A DNA stretch of 13,172 nucleotides from Phoronis ovalis. Lineage: Eukaryota; Phoronida; Phoronidae. The position numbers and the translations under genes are program-made. The stretch spans positions 1 through 13,172 of the forward strand of contig JAOXYB010039928.1 of the NCBI GenBank assembly GCA_028565635.1. Reading direction: 5' to 3'. Below are positions 9,301 to 13,172 of the stretch, piece after piece (the first letter of the stretch is position 1; every line of letters begins with the position of its first letter). The notes beneath the pieces were generated by a model. It was not told the DNA's origin. It was given only the letters and a program-made list of their open reading frames with translations, and did no database searches.

Positions 9301-11291
9301 CTGTATAATTCAATCAAGCAAGAATCTAGATTGAAGTAATACAACATAGTTTTAATTGAGCTACTTAATAGCGTGTTTTACAGAACGATTTAGTCTGGTT
9401 TAGGTGTAGAATTAAATGTTCTGATTTAATGTATACTTATAGATGGCATTTTAGAACACAGTGGATTTATATCTGTACTTTATTTGGATGATTTCCCTTA
9501 AATTCTGATGTAGGATAATATCTAAATATAGCTAAATAAATTTACATTTTATGTTTAAATCGTGTCCTTTACTTTCTGTACAAGATTTCAGCTGGATCCA
9601 CGATGTCTCTGACAGCGATACAGCCTCAAAACCTTGTAAAATGACTGTTACTTTATTACCAAGGTCTACTTTGCCTTAACCAGGTTTTCACTGTGTCTAA
9701 CTGTCAGTCATTCCATGATTCTATGCCCATTGCACTTGTAGATGAATTGTAAACTACATTAATTGTAAATTATAAACTGAATCTGGGGTCAAAAACTAGG
9801 GCATATGAATTAGTTCTCAGTACACCCAATAGAGAGCACTAATGACACTATCATGTATTAGGGGAGTGGCGATCACCCATCATCGAATTATATCTGTTAT
9901 AAAATTTGCACCAGAATTTCCGGCACTATAGGACATATAACAGTAAGATTATTGTAAGCTGCCATTAGTGACTTAGCAATCCTGGTTTTCCCTAGACAAA
10001 ACCTGTTTGTTTTATAGTACTGGGAACAATCTGATTCCAACATACATGCAAGTTATTTGACAGATAAAGAAAAAATAGGGTTTTGACTCTAGAGAAGTAT
10101 CTTGACCAAATTCTGTCATCTAAGGATTATATGGGATAGGATCACGTTACTATTGTTTGCAACAAAATGCGACCCTGTGGTATAGTGGTATTTCGTTTTT
10201 GACGTCGCATTTTATAATGAGGGCATTAGTTATGAAGCAAAGGCATTACCAGTTTAGCTTGAATCGCAGAGGGAACATTCAAATTTTAGAACGTGAATGG
10301 TTTGTGATATGATAACGGTGATGTAGATTAAATTTTCACACACATTCTGCTGCGGTAATGACTTTGCTGCATAACCAATGTCCTAATGTCCTCATTACAA
10401 AATGCGACATCACAAACGAAATACCACAATACCACATGCACAGGGTTGCATTTCGTTGCAAACTATAGTTATTGCTCCAAAGGTGGTAGTGATAGAGAAC
10501 ATTTTGGTACTTGTTTAAATCTGTTGTCCTTACTTTTTAACATTATATTACAGTGCATGTTTTTAAAAGCATTGGTCCCTATACTAGCATTATTTCATTA
10601 GGTTCAATGCTTTTAATATTTATATTATAACGCAGCCATACTTTAAAAATTAATACGATTTTATCTGAGACTAATATATTAACTAAGACTATAACTATAA
10701 GAACATAAACTATAACTTAGTTATGTAGTCTCAGGATTTTATATACAAATTTTGTATTGAGATTTGAAACACTTGAAGCATTCCGACACTACAGTTTCTG
10801 CTTTTGAATTTACCGTCACATTAAAATGTGGTATAAATATAAAAATACAACCCCAGCAAAAGTCAGAAAGTAACCATAGTGAACTGAAAAAAGTAAAAGG
10901 CAGAAAATAAAGAAGGTCGGAACCAACTGTTAGTCTTTTTTATTTTATAGTGGTTGTGAACAATGCTTGAAGCCAGAAATCTCTGATTGTACCTAGTCAA
11001 CTCTTCCAAGCAAATCCATTTAAAGAAAACATCAGCCAAGCAAAGTGGATCACGAGATCCTAATTTGAATACTTTCAATTTCCTGATTTTCGCTTTCACT
11101 GAGTTTCACTCTACCGGGGGTCCTTATAATTATATGTACATCAATTTTCTACTTAAAATTGTACATACTTACTTGCTTAAATTTTCTAATTCTGGAGGGC
11201 ATTCTGCATTACATAAATTATTCAGCGATATCAAAACAACCAGTAAATAAGACAAAGTATCCTTTGTTTTTAGGTGCCGTTTAACCACCAT
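154..11291 (-). CDS. IGF2R: Cation-independent mannose-6-phosphate receptor (IGF2R family), 5' partial gene, 12 exons
   Basis: Joining 12 exons (11291-11173, 8898-8619, 8246-8015, 7584-7382, 4961-4799, 3924-3723, 3154-3051, 2177-2031, 1705-1565, 1193-1044, 761-624, 331-154) gives 2057 nt, or 685 codons plus 2 nt, with no stop and matching phase at every junction. Each intron is GT-AG. The protein has a signal peptide (1-29), then MRH repeats at about 31-133, 144-278, 291-434, 447-580 and 597 onward. Repeats 2-4 each have eight cysteines and the family words Y-x-F-x-W-x-T-x-x-A-C, I-N-V-C and F-x-C. By family knowledge this is a type I receptor cycling between Golgi, endosomes and surface that sorts phosphomannosylated lysosomal hydrolases. 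Repeat 3 has the complete sugar-binding set Q379/R422/E444/Y449. The rest of the ectodomain, including the repeat equivalent to the vertebrate IGF2-binding repeat 11, lies outside the window, so IGF2 binding cannot be judged. Assignment is by remembered similarity to vertebrate IGF2R, especially in exons 3, 5, 7 and 11. Confidence 0.95.
624..761 (-). CDS. IGF2R: Exon 11: start of MRH repeat 5
   Basis: The exon encodes residues 581-626 (138 nt, phase 1 on both sides). G-D-L-E (581-584), [13 protein letters not shown] (599-611) and N-C-R-V-F-D (618-623) match human repeat 5 ([13 protein letters not shown] is identical). Cysteines are 597, 609 and 619. Leu594, three before Cys597, replaces the Glu that a binding repeat 4 would need. 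The acceptor is TGTATCATAG and the donor CTG|GTATGT. Confidence 0.95.
1044..1193 (-). CDS. IGF2R: Exon 10: end of MRH repeat 4
   Basis: The exon encodes residues 531-580 (150 nt, phase 1 on both sides). It opens with D-H-D-H-H (531-535) and carries [15 protein letters not shown] (556-570) and T-F-V-C-R-P-G (575-581), matching human L-S-Y-S-D-G-D-D-C-G-H-G-K-K-I and T-L-V-C-K-P-G. Cysteines 564 and 578 complete the repeat. The acceptor is AATTGCTTTAG and the donor CAG|GTACAG. Confidence 0.93.
1194..1564 (-). other. Intron 9
   Basis: A 371-bp GT-AG intron between exons 9 and 10. Nothing else is recognised in it. Introns 10 (762-1043, 282 bp) and 11 (332-623, 292 bp) are similarly plain. Confidence 0.9.
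1565..1705 (-). CDS. IGF2R: Exon 9: middle of MRH repeat 4
   Basis: The exon encodes residues 484-530 (141 nt, phase 1 on both sides). N-W-E-V-L-N-G (486-492), Y-I-N-V-C-H-D-V-L (505-513) and C-P-V-G-A-A-A-C (521-528) match human N-W-E-A-V-D-G, F-I-N-I-C-H-R-V-L and C-P-E-D-A-A-V-C. A local histidine cluster (H493, H494, H496) has no counterpart that I recall in the human repeat. The sugar-contact Gln position after Cys528 is Ser, so repeat 4 appears non-binding. The acceptor is TTATGGTACAG and the donor TTG|GTAAGA. Confidence 0.94.
1706..2030 (-). other. Intron 8
   Basis: A 325-bp GT-AG intron. Short open frames inside it run over from exons 8 and 9 and show no family motif. Confidence 0.9.
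2031..2177 (-). CDS. IGF2R: Exon 8: start of MRH repeat 4, with Glu and Tyr of the repeat 3 pocket
   Basis: The exon encodes residues 435-483 (147 nt, phase 1 on both sides). E444-S-D-C-T-Y449[10 protein letters not shown] matches human E-V-D-C-T-Y-F-F-T-W-D-T-E-Y-A-C. Glu444 and Tyr449 correspond to Glu416 and Tyr421 of the bovine mature protein, with the same 5-residue spacing. Cysteines are 447, 459 and 465, followed by R-F-D-L-S-T-L-A. The acceptor is TTTCTTTCTAG and the donor AAG|GTAAAT. Confidence 0.95.
2178..3050 (-). other. Intron 7
   Basis: An 873-bp AT-rich intron between exons 7 and 8. No repeat, RNA gene or coding signal was recognised. Confidence 0.9.
3051..3154 (-). CDS. IGF2R: Exon 7: end of MRH repeat 3, with sugar-contact Arg
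   Basis: This short exon encodes residues 400-434 plus one base of G435. R-Y-S-D-G-E-L-S (400-407) and [16 protein letters not shown] (420-435) match human R-Y-S-D-G-D-L-T and F-Q-R-M-S-V-I-N-F-E-C-N-K-T-A-G. Arg422 is the sugar-contact Arg and lies 43 residues after Gln379, the same spacing as Gln348 to Arg391 in the bovine protein. Cysteines 416 and 430 complete the eight. The acceptor is TTGAATTCCAG and the donor GCGG|GTAAGG. Confidence 0.96.
3155..3722 (-). other. Intron 6
   Basis: A 568-bp AT-rich intron with a strong GTGAGT donor and a CCAG acceptor. Nothing else is recognised. Confidence 0.9.
3723..3924 (-). CDS. IGF2R: Exon 6: middle of MRH repeat 3, with sugar-contact Gln
   Basis: The exon encodes residues 333-399 plus two bases of R400, from acceptor TTATGTTGTAG to donor AG|GTGAGT. 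It contains Y-V-L-N-V-C-G (351-357) and cysteines 356, 364 and 378. Gln379, directly after Cys378, corresponds to the Gln that contacts mannose in domain 3 of the bovine receptor (Gln348, mature numbering). One sequon, N365-G-S, is present. Confidence 0.93.
3925..4798 (-). other. Intron 5
   Basis: An 874-bp intron between exons 5 and 6. It holds a short (TA)n run at 4708-4720. A 101-codon plus-strand open frame at 4086-4391 has no start context, domain or composition that would support a gene. Confidence 0.85.
4799..4961 (-). CDS. IGF2R: Exon 5: start of MRH repeat 3
   Basis: The exon encodes residues 279-332 plus one base of S333, between acceptor TATTTGTACAG and donor [22 protein letters not shown] (292-303) and D-F-D-L-T-P-L (323-329) match human R-Y-E-I-E-W-I-T-E-Y-A-C and S-I-D-L-T-P-L. 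Cysteines are at 291, 303 and 313. The residue three before Cys291, which would serve repeat 2's sugar pocket, is Tyr rather than Glu. Confidence 0.95.
5616..5817. repeat. 33-bp minisatellite, six units
   Basis: Units start at 5616, 5649, 5682, 5719, 5752 and 5785. Five are exactly 33 bp and the third is 37 bp, through an A-run expansion. The clearest units follow the pattern CC-x-A-TTTTTAGGGATT then TGTGAAAAAGTGA, with much divergence between units, so the array is old. A weaker copy may start at 5572. The last unit abuts the larger tandem array at 5831. Confidence 0.8.
5831..7318. repeat. Tandem array of about 458-bp composite units
   Basis: Units begin at the shared word CCA(A/G)(C/T)CTAT at 5831, 6146, 6603 and 7061, giving lengths of 315, 457 and 458 bp and a last partial copy. 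Each full unit holds two related sub-units, each with a core ATGGCC..GGCCAT then TTGGAAGTAAT, a TGTACTTACTCTGTAC-like stretch and CTGATCGGATAAAAACTGAAG. The six cores lie at 5930, 6245, 6372, 6702, 6847 and 7160, alternating about 313-330 and 127-145 bp apart. Unit 1 lacks one sub-unit. Similar open frames seen in several copies come from the shared repeat sequence rather than from a gene. The family is not one I recognise. Confidence 0.85.
6842..6870. repeat. Perfect 11-bp inverted repeat inside the tandem array
   Basis: The left arm CCAACATGGCC (6842-6852), the 7-nt loop ACCAGTC and the right arm GGCCATGTTGG (6860-6870) are perfectly complementary. The same hairpin core with shorter or imperfect arms occurs in the other five sub-units. 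The copy at 6702 is the most damaged. Confidence 0.85.
7382..7584 (-). CDS. IGF2R: Exon 4: second half of MRH repeat 2
   Basis: The exon encodes residues 211-278 and completes repeat 2 with cysteines 217, 223, 261 and 273. The word K-I-T-F-V-C-P (268-274) matches human T-I-T-F-V-C-P. The usual sugar-contact Gln after Cys223 is Glu224, and the Arg position is Lys, so this repeat looks non-binding. The acceptor is TTTTAATAG and the donor GGG|GTAGGA, the weakest donor of the set. It is supported by phase 0 agreement with exon 5 and by alignment. The intronic tandem array begins only about 60-70 nt beyond this donor. Confidence 0.9.
7585..8014 (-). other. Intron 3
   Basis: A 430-bp GT-AG intron between exons 3 and 4. 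No repeat or RNA gene was recognised. Confidence 0.9.
8015..8246 (-). CDS. IGF2R: Exon 3: first half of MRH repeat 2
   Basis: The exon encodes residues 134-210 plus one base of D211. The acceptor is TTTCTGTTGTAG and the donor G|GTGAGT. The words V-T-Y-F-E-W-Y-T (145-152), E-V-P-C-Y-V-Y-D (164-171), [13 protein letters not shown] (179-191) and I-N-V-C-R-D-I (202-208) match human IGF2R repeat 2 almost word for word. This is one of the strongest identifications in the window. Cysteines 144, 156, 167 and 205 are the first four of the repeat's eight. Confidence 0.96.
8247..8618 (-). other. Intron 2
   Basis: A 372-bp intron. It contains a short (TG)n microsatellite at 8295-8310 close to the exon 3 acceptor side, and a 9-bp inverted repeat TCTGATTGG/CCAATCAGA (8422-8430 and 8459-8467, loop 28 nt). 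Confidence 0.88.
8619..8898 (-). CDS. IGF2R: Exon 2: body of MRH repeat 1
   Basis: The exon encodes residues 40-133, after acceptor TTTCTTTTACAG and before donor TGG|GTAAGA (phase 0). P-W-E-V near its start and N-I-S-L-C at 57-61 match the W-E-A-V and I-N-I-C words of human repeat 1. Cysteines are at 61, 69, 75, 113 and 129, ending in F-K-C-G-K. There are four N-glycosylation sequons (N57, N78, N88, N98), a density not seen in the other repeats here. The sugar-contact Gln position is kept (Q76), but the Arg position reads Lys, and three residues before the next repeat's first cysteine there is Ser instead of Glu. Repeat 1 is therefore not expected to bind mannose-6-phosphate by itself. Confidence 0.93.
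10149..10469. mobile_element. Foldback / MITE-like element with about 105-118 bp inverted arms
   Basis: The left arm, about 10149-10252, is the reverse complement of the right arm, about 10352-10469. Matching blocks include TTTGCAAC, GTGGTATTTCG, TCGCATTTT, TAATGAGG and ATTACC, with about nine mismatches and a small indel over the outer 85 bp and an 8-nt indel further in. The central spacer is about 100 bp with no coding potential. The size and long terminal inverted repeats suit a non-autonomous DNA transposon. No clear target-site duplication is visible, so the superfamily is unknown and the exact ends are uncertain by a few bases. Confidence 0.75.
10665..10734. repeat. Imperfect inverted repeat (hairpin)
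   Basis: CTGAGACTA (10665-10673) and TAACTAAG (10680-10687) pair with CTTAGTTA (10716-10723) and TAGTCTCAG (10726-10734). The left arm has a 6-nt bulge and the right arm a 2-nt bulge. It may be a degraded MITE. No transcript signal is evident. Confidence 0.5.
11173..11291 (-). CDS. IGF2R: Exon 1: start codon and signal peptide
   Basis: The exon encodes residues 1-39 plus two bases of Lys40. The ATG at 11291 has A at -3 and G at +4, a good animal start context. A basic N-terminus (K4, R5, K8, K10) is followed by a hydrophobic core at about 13-23 ([11 protein letters not shown]) and a likely cleavage after C-N-A29. Cys31 is the first cysteine of MRH repeat 1. The donor is AA|GTAAGTATG. Two more in-frame ATGs lie upstream without an intervening stop (11351 and 11426). 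The 11291 start is preferred because it puts the hydrophobic core where a signal peptide needs it and has the best context. Confidence 0.85.
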
Positions 11292-11330
11292 TTTTGCAAC
11301 AATTTCCTTTCCCTGTGATACACAACGCCA

Positions 11331-11350
11331 CTGCGCATGACTATTGCGCA
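11331..11350. promoter_or_regulatory. Two TGCGCA words, NRF1-like half-sites
   Basis: CTGCGCATG (11331-11339) and TTGCGCA (11344-11350) lie next to the E-box pair. TGCGCA is the half-site of the NRF1 consensus found in many metazoan TATA-less promoters. They are notable in such AT-rich DNA, but neither forms the complete dimer site. Confidence 0.35.
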
Positions 11351-11354
11351 TCAG

Positions 11355-11377
11355 CACATGACCCTCAAAGTCATGTG
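11355..11377. promoter_or_regulatory. Palindromic E-box pair, MiT/TFE (CLEAR/M-box)-like
   Basis: CACATGAC at 11355-11362 and GTCATGTG at 11370-11377 form a perfect inverted repeat with a 7-nt spacer, about 65-85 nt upstream of the start codon. The distal site reads TCATGTGA, the flank-preferred MITF/TFEB E-box. On the gene's strand the proximal site reads GGTCATGTGCT, one base from the classic M-box AGTCATGTGCT. That these factors act on this gene is inferred from motif and gene function. Confidence 0.5.
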
Positions 11378-11431
11378 ACACACTTATAACCTCACAAGGT
11401 CTCGAAATACTTTTCTCAGTGCACATCGCTG

Positions 11432-11437
11432 TTTATA
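11432..11437 (-). promoter_or_regulatory. TATA-like word upstream of exon 1
   Basis: TATAAA reads on the minus strand at 11437-11432, about 140 nt upstream of the ATG. A start about 25-30 nt further on (about 11405) would place the E-boxes in the 5' leader. A second candidate, TTATAAG, lies at 11389-11383. Such words are common in AT-rich DNA, so the transcription start is undecided. Confidence 0.25.
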
Positions 11438-12415
11438 TCATATCATAAGTCTGTAATTGAAAAAAACAACAGAATTTAAAACTTAAATACATAAAAATCA
11501 TATTGAAATTTGGACTCTATGTTACGTTTATATTTGTATATATATAATATCAAGATTTCATCCATGAAATGTGCATCCTTTACATAAACTTGGTTAACTT
11601 GGAATTGGTATTTTTTTTTAAAGAAAAATTTAAAAAAATTGTATTAAGTTTATTTTTATTTCTTTACTGAAAAATAATGATAAATATTATCTTTTAACTT
11701 GTGAAAATGCATTGTACTGCCATCTAGTGGTGAAATTAAGTAATACAAAAAAGTATGTTCAAAGATATCTATTATTAATTTATTATATAATTTTTAATCA
11801 AATTAATACGCACGTGGGAACTTCAAGTTTGCAAACAATTTTGCATTGATTTTATCATCAAAAATATCTAAGTAACAACATTTTGTTGCCGATATCATAA
11901 TTATAGTTAAGTAAACAAATATAACAAAAATAAAAATCATAAAAGCAAACCATACTTTCAAAACAGCATTTCTATGATTGTCCATTTTTTTATCATATGC
12001 AGTAATACTTTACAAATTTACATGAACAAATACAATCCTTCACAAGTGTGAACGTGACATAGTACAAATACAATGTCGATACAAAATGTTACAAACAACT
12101 AACTGATGGAAATAAGTACAGTTAAAAATACAATCACAGCAGAAAAGTAAGTTTGCTTGACTACAGTATTTCTGAGTGAGATTTCAGTAAACAGTTAACA
12201 ATCTGTTGATAGTGTCCTGCATTTCTTGGAAATCTCCTTTATTTAAATTGTATTTTCATTGAAACATTACAGAATCTTGTTAGGCAATTTAGGAGTGTAC
12301 ATTGCGTTCGAAGTATCTTTTCGTTTTTTTTCAGGCCATCATCATTCGAATCTTTTAATCGAGAGGAAGTATTCTGAGTAGGCTCCCGGCCTTATAGGGA
12401 CTGTGCCGACACGGT
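11438..12415. other. Upstream AT-rich intergenic DNA
   Basis: Apart from the weak ORF at 11803-11985, this stretch contains only AT-rich sequence with homopolymer runs near 11610-11640. No exon of a neighbouring gene was recognised. Confidence 0.6.
11803..11985 (-). CDS. Possible 60-aa single-pass membrane microprotein (weak)
   Basis: A 60-codon open frame starts in good context (A at -3, G at +4). It has a short polar N-terminus, a hydrophobic stretch at about residues 12-31 rich in F, I and V, a C-C pair and a mixed tail ending P-R-A-Y. An AATAAA word follows the stop by about 20 nt on the same strand. I do not recognise the protein. AT-rich DNA readily gives F/I-rich chance frames and AATAAA words, so this may not be a gene. 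Confidence 0.15.
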   Translation of the reverse strand: MDNHRNAVLKVWFAFMIFIFVIFVYLTIIMISATKCCYLDIFDDKINAKLFANLKFPRAY

Positions 12416-12645
12416 CACGGTGGATCCATTTTGTTGATCAAATTAGCACTGACAGTGGATCTGAGTTTTTTACCAGTTGGAAGAGTGGATCCGATTTTTA
12501 ATCAAATTAGAAGAGTGTGTCCGTTTTTTAACCTCTTTTCTGTAAGCAAAAAGTTTATTTTTTATTTTTTAGCAAGCAAAAGTTGAGCAAACTGGTTTTT
12601 TTTGGCAGAAAAAAAGTCCAGAGGATCCGGTTTTTAGGGCCAGGC
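12416..12645. repeat. Degenerate 30-35 bp tandem repeat
   Basis: The word GTGGATC(C/T) followed by T-rich sequence and, in two copies, ATCAAATTAG recurs at 12420, 12455 and 12485. A decayed copy (GTGTGTCCG) is at 12515, and an isolated GAGGATCCGGTTTTTAGGG copy is near 12620. It resembles the 33-bp minisatellite in intron 4 (GATCCATTTTTAGGGATTAA), so both may derive from one family. Confidence 0.55.
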
Positions 12646-13172
12646 CGCATACCCAAAATTTTGTGAAGTACTTCCCCAGAGGTCAACAGGCACTACAAAT
12701 TGAATAATTAGAGGTAATTATATGATAGGCTGGTTCCCTGACGTCAAGCCGGAGGACAGGGAGCCAATCTAGTGTTAAGTGTGATCCACTGAAAATAGTA
12801 CAGTATAGGTCAATGGCCTGACATCTGGAGCCCGGGATCTGGATACAACCTACGAAAAAAAACCCACATGACTTTGGACATATGACCCCGGACAATTTCC
12901 AGATAAATATCCCGGGTAAACACTTCGTTTTCACAAACAAATATTTGTATCTCTATTTTACTTTAATGTTTGACACACACATCTCGAGAACAGGTTGATA
13001 TTTTCTTCAGTCTCAAGAAAGTTAGAATAAAACAGTCTTTAGATGCTAAGAATATAAAACCAGTTATGCACGTGTAATTAAGGATCGACTTGGATCGGAA
13101 GCACCCACCGAGTCTGTTCCCCATAATATCTGTTCCCCAGACAAGTCTGGCTGGCTGGCAAATCTTAAAGAG
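12646..13172. other. Anonymous repeat-like upstream DNA
   Basis: A locally GC-richer block at about 12720-12910 contains a 9-bp near-perfect inverted repeat (GGTTCCCTG at 12732-12740 and CAGGGAGCC at 12757-12765). The right edge has two CTGTTCCCCA words 16 bp apart (13114 and 13130). It looks like decayed mobile-element sequence, and no coding homology is recognised. Confidence 0.4.

Larger units (their letters stand above)
8899..11172 (-). other. Intron 1
   Basis: A 2274-bp intron separating the signal-peptide exon from the rest, as is common for secreted and membrane receptors. It contains the foldback element at 10149-10469, a second imperfect hairpin at 10665-10734 and a small direct repeat (TAAAAAACCCTTA, at about 9125 and 9143). 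The stretch 9160-10140 holds nothing I recognise. Confidence 0.88.

Noticed and set aside
10170-10200. TGGTATAGTGG, resembling a tRNA A-box
   Set aside because: No B-box or cloverleaf follows at the right distance. The word lies in the arm of the foldback element.
12683-12940. An 85-codon minus-strand ORF in the upstream region
   Set aside because: Repeat-like, locally GC-richer sequence with no signal peptide, domain or splice context that would tie it to a gene.
1-13172. CRISPR array, prophage, integron or bacterial gene cluster
   Set aside because: The window has spliced metazoan gene structure. The direct repeats present are degenerate satellites without unique regular spacers.

Overview
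The window is eukaryotic (metazoan) nuclear DNA. It is AT-rich, has long non-coding stretches and canonical GT-AG introns, and carries no bacterial-style operon or ribosome binding sites. Its one clear gene lies on the minus strand: the 5' part of a cation-independent mannose-6-phosphate receptor (CI-MPR; IGF2R family). Twelve exons can be joined with no frame conflict, from a start codon at 11291 to a donor at 154. They encode 685 complete residues: a signal peptide, four MRH (mannose-6-phosphate receptor homology) repeats and the first two thirds of a fifth. The gene runs off the left edge of the window, so the remaining repeats, the transmembrane segment and the tail are not visible. The organism is probably an invertebrate, judging by the divergence from vertebrate IGF2R and the unfamiliar repeats. 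A mollusc is possible, but the sequence alone does not settle it.

Layout from right to left, the direction of transcription: 13172-11440 is upstream DNA with a degenerate 30-35 bp tandem repeat (about 12416-12645), anonymous repeat-like sequence and a weak 60-codon single-membrane-segment ORF (11803-11985). The region 11440-11292 is the promoter or 5' leader, with TATA-like words, a palindromic pair of CATGTG E-boxes and two TGCGCA words. Exon 1 (signal peptide) is 11291-11173. Intron 1 (2.3 kb) carries a 321-bp foldback or MITE-like element (10149-10469). Exons 2-4 (8898-7382) encode MRH 1 and 2. Intron 4 (2.4 kb) is half filled by a 33-bp minisatellite (5616-5817) and a hierarchical tandem array (5831 to about 7318). 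Exons 5-12 (4961-154) encode MRH 3, MRH 4 and part of MRH 5, separated by introns of about 280-875 bp in which nothing else is recognised.

By family knowledge, the product binds mannose-6-phosphate-tagged acid hydrolases in the trans-Golgi network and delivers them to endosomes. Repeat 3 keeps all four residues that contact the phosphorylated mannose (Gln379, Arg422, Glu444, Tyr449), while repeats 1, 2 and 4 lack the set, the same division of labour as in vertebrate CI-MPR. The E-box pair just upstream resembles MiT/TFE (TFEB/MITF) sites that control lysosomal genes, which would fit the gene's role. No new gene system was found. The most interesting non-genic structures are the E-box palindrome, the foldback element and the nested tandem array.
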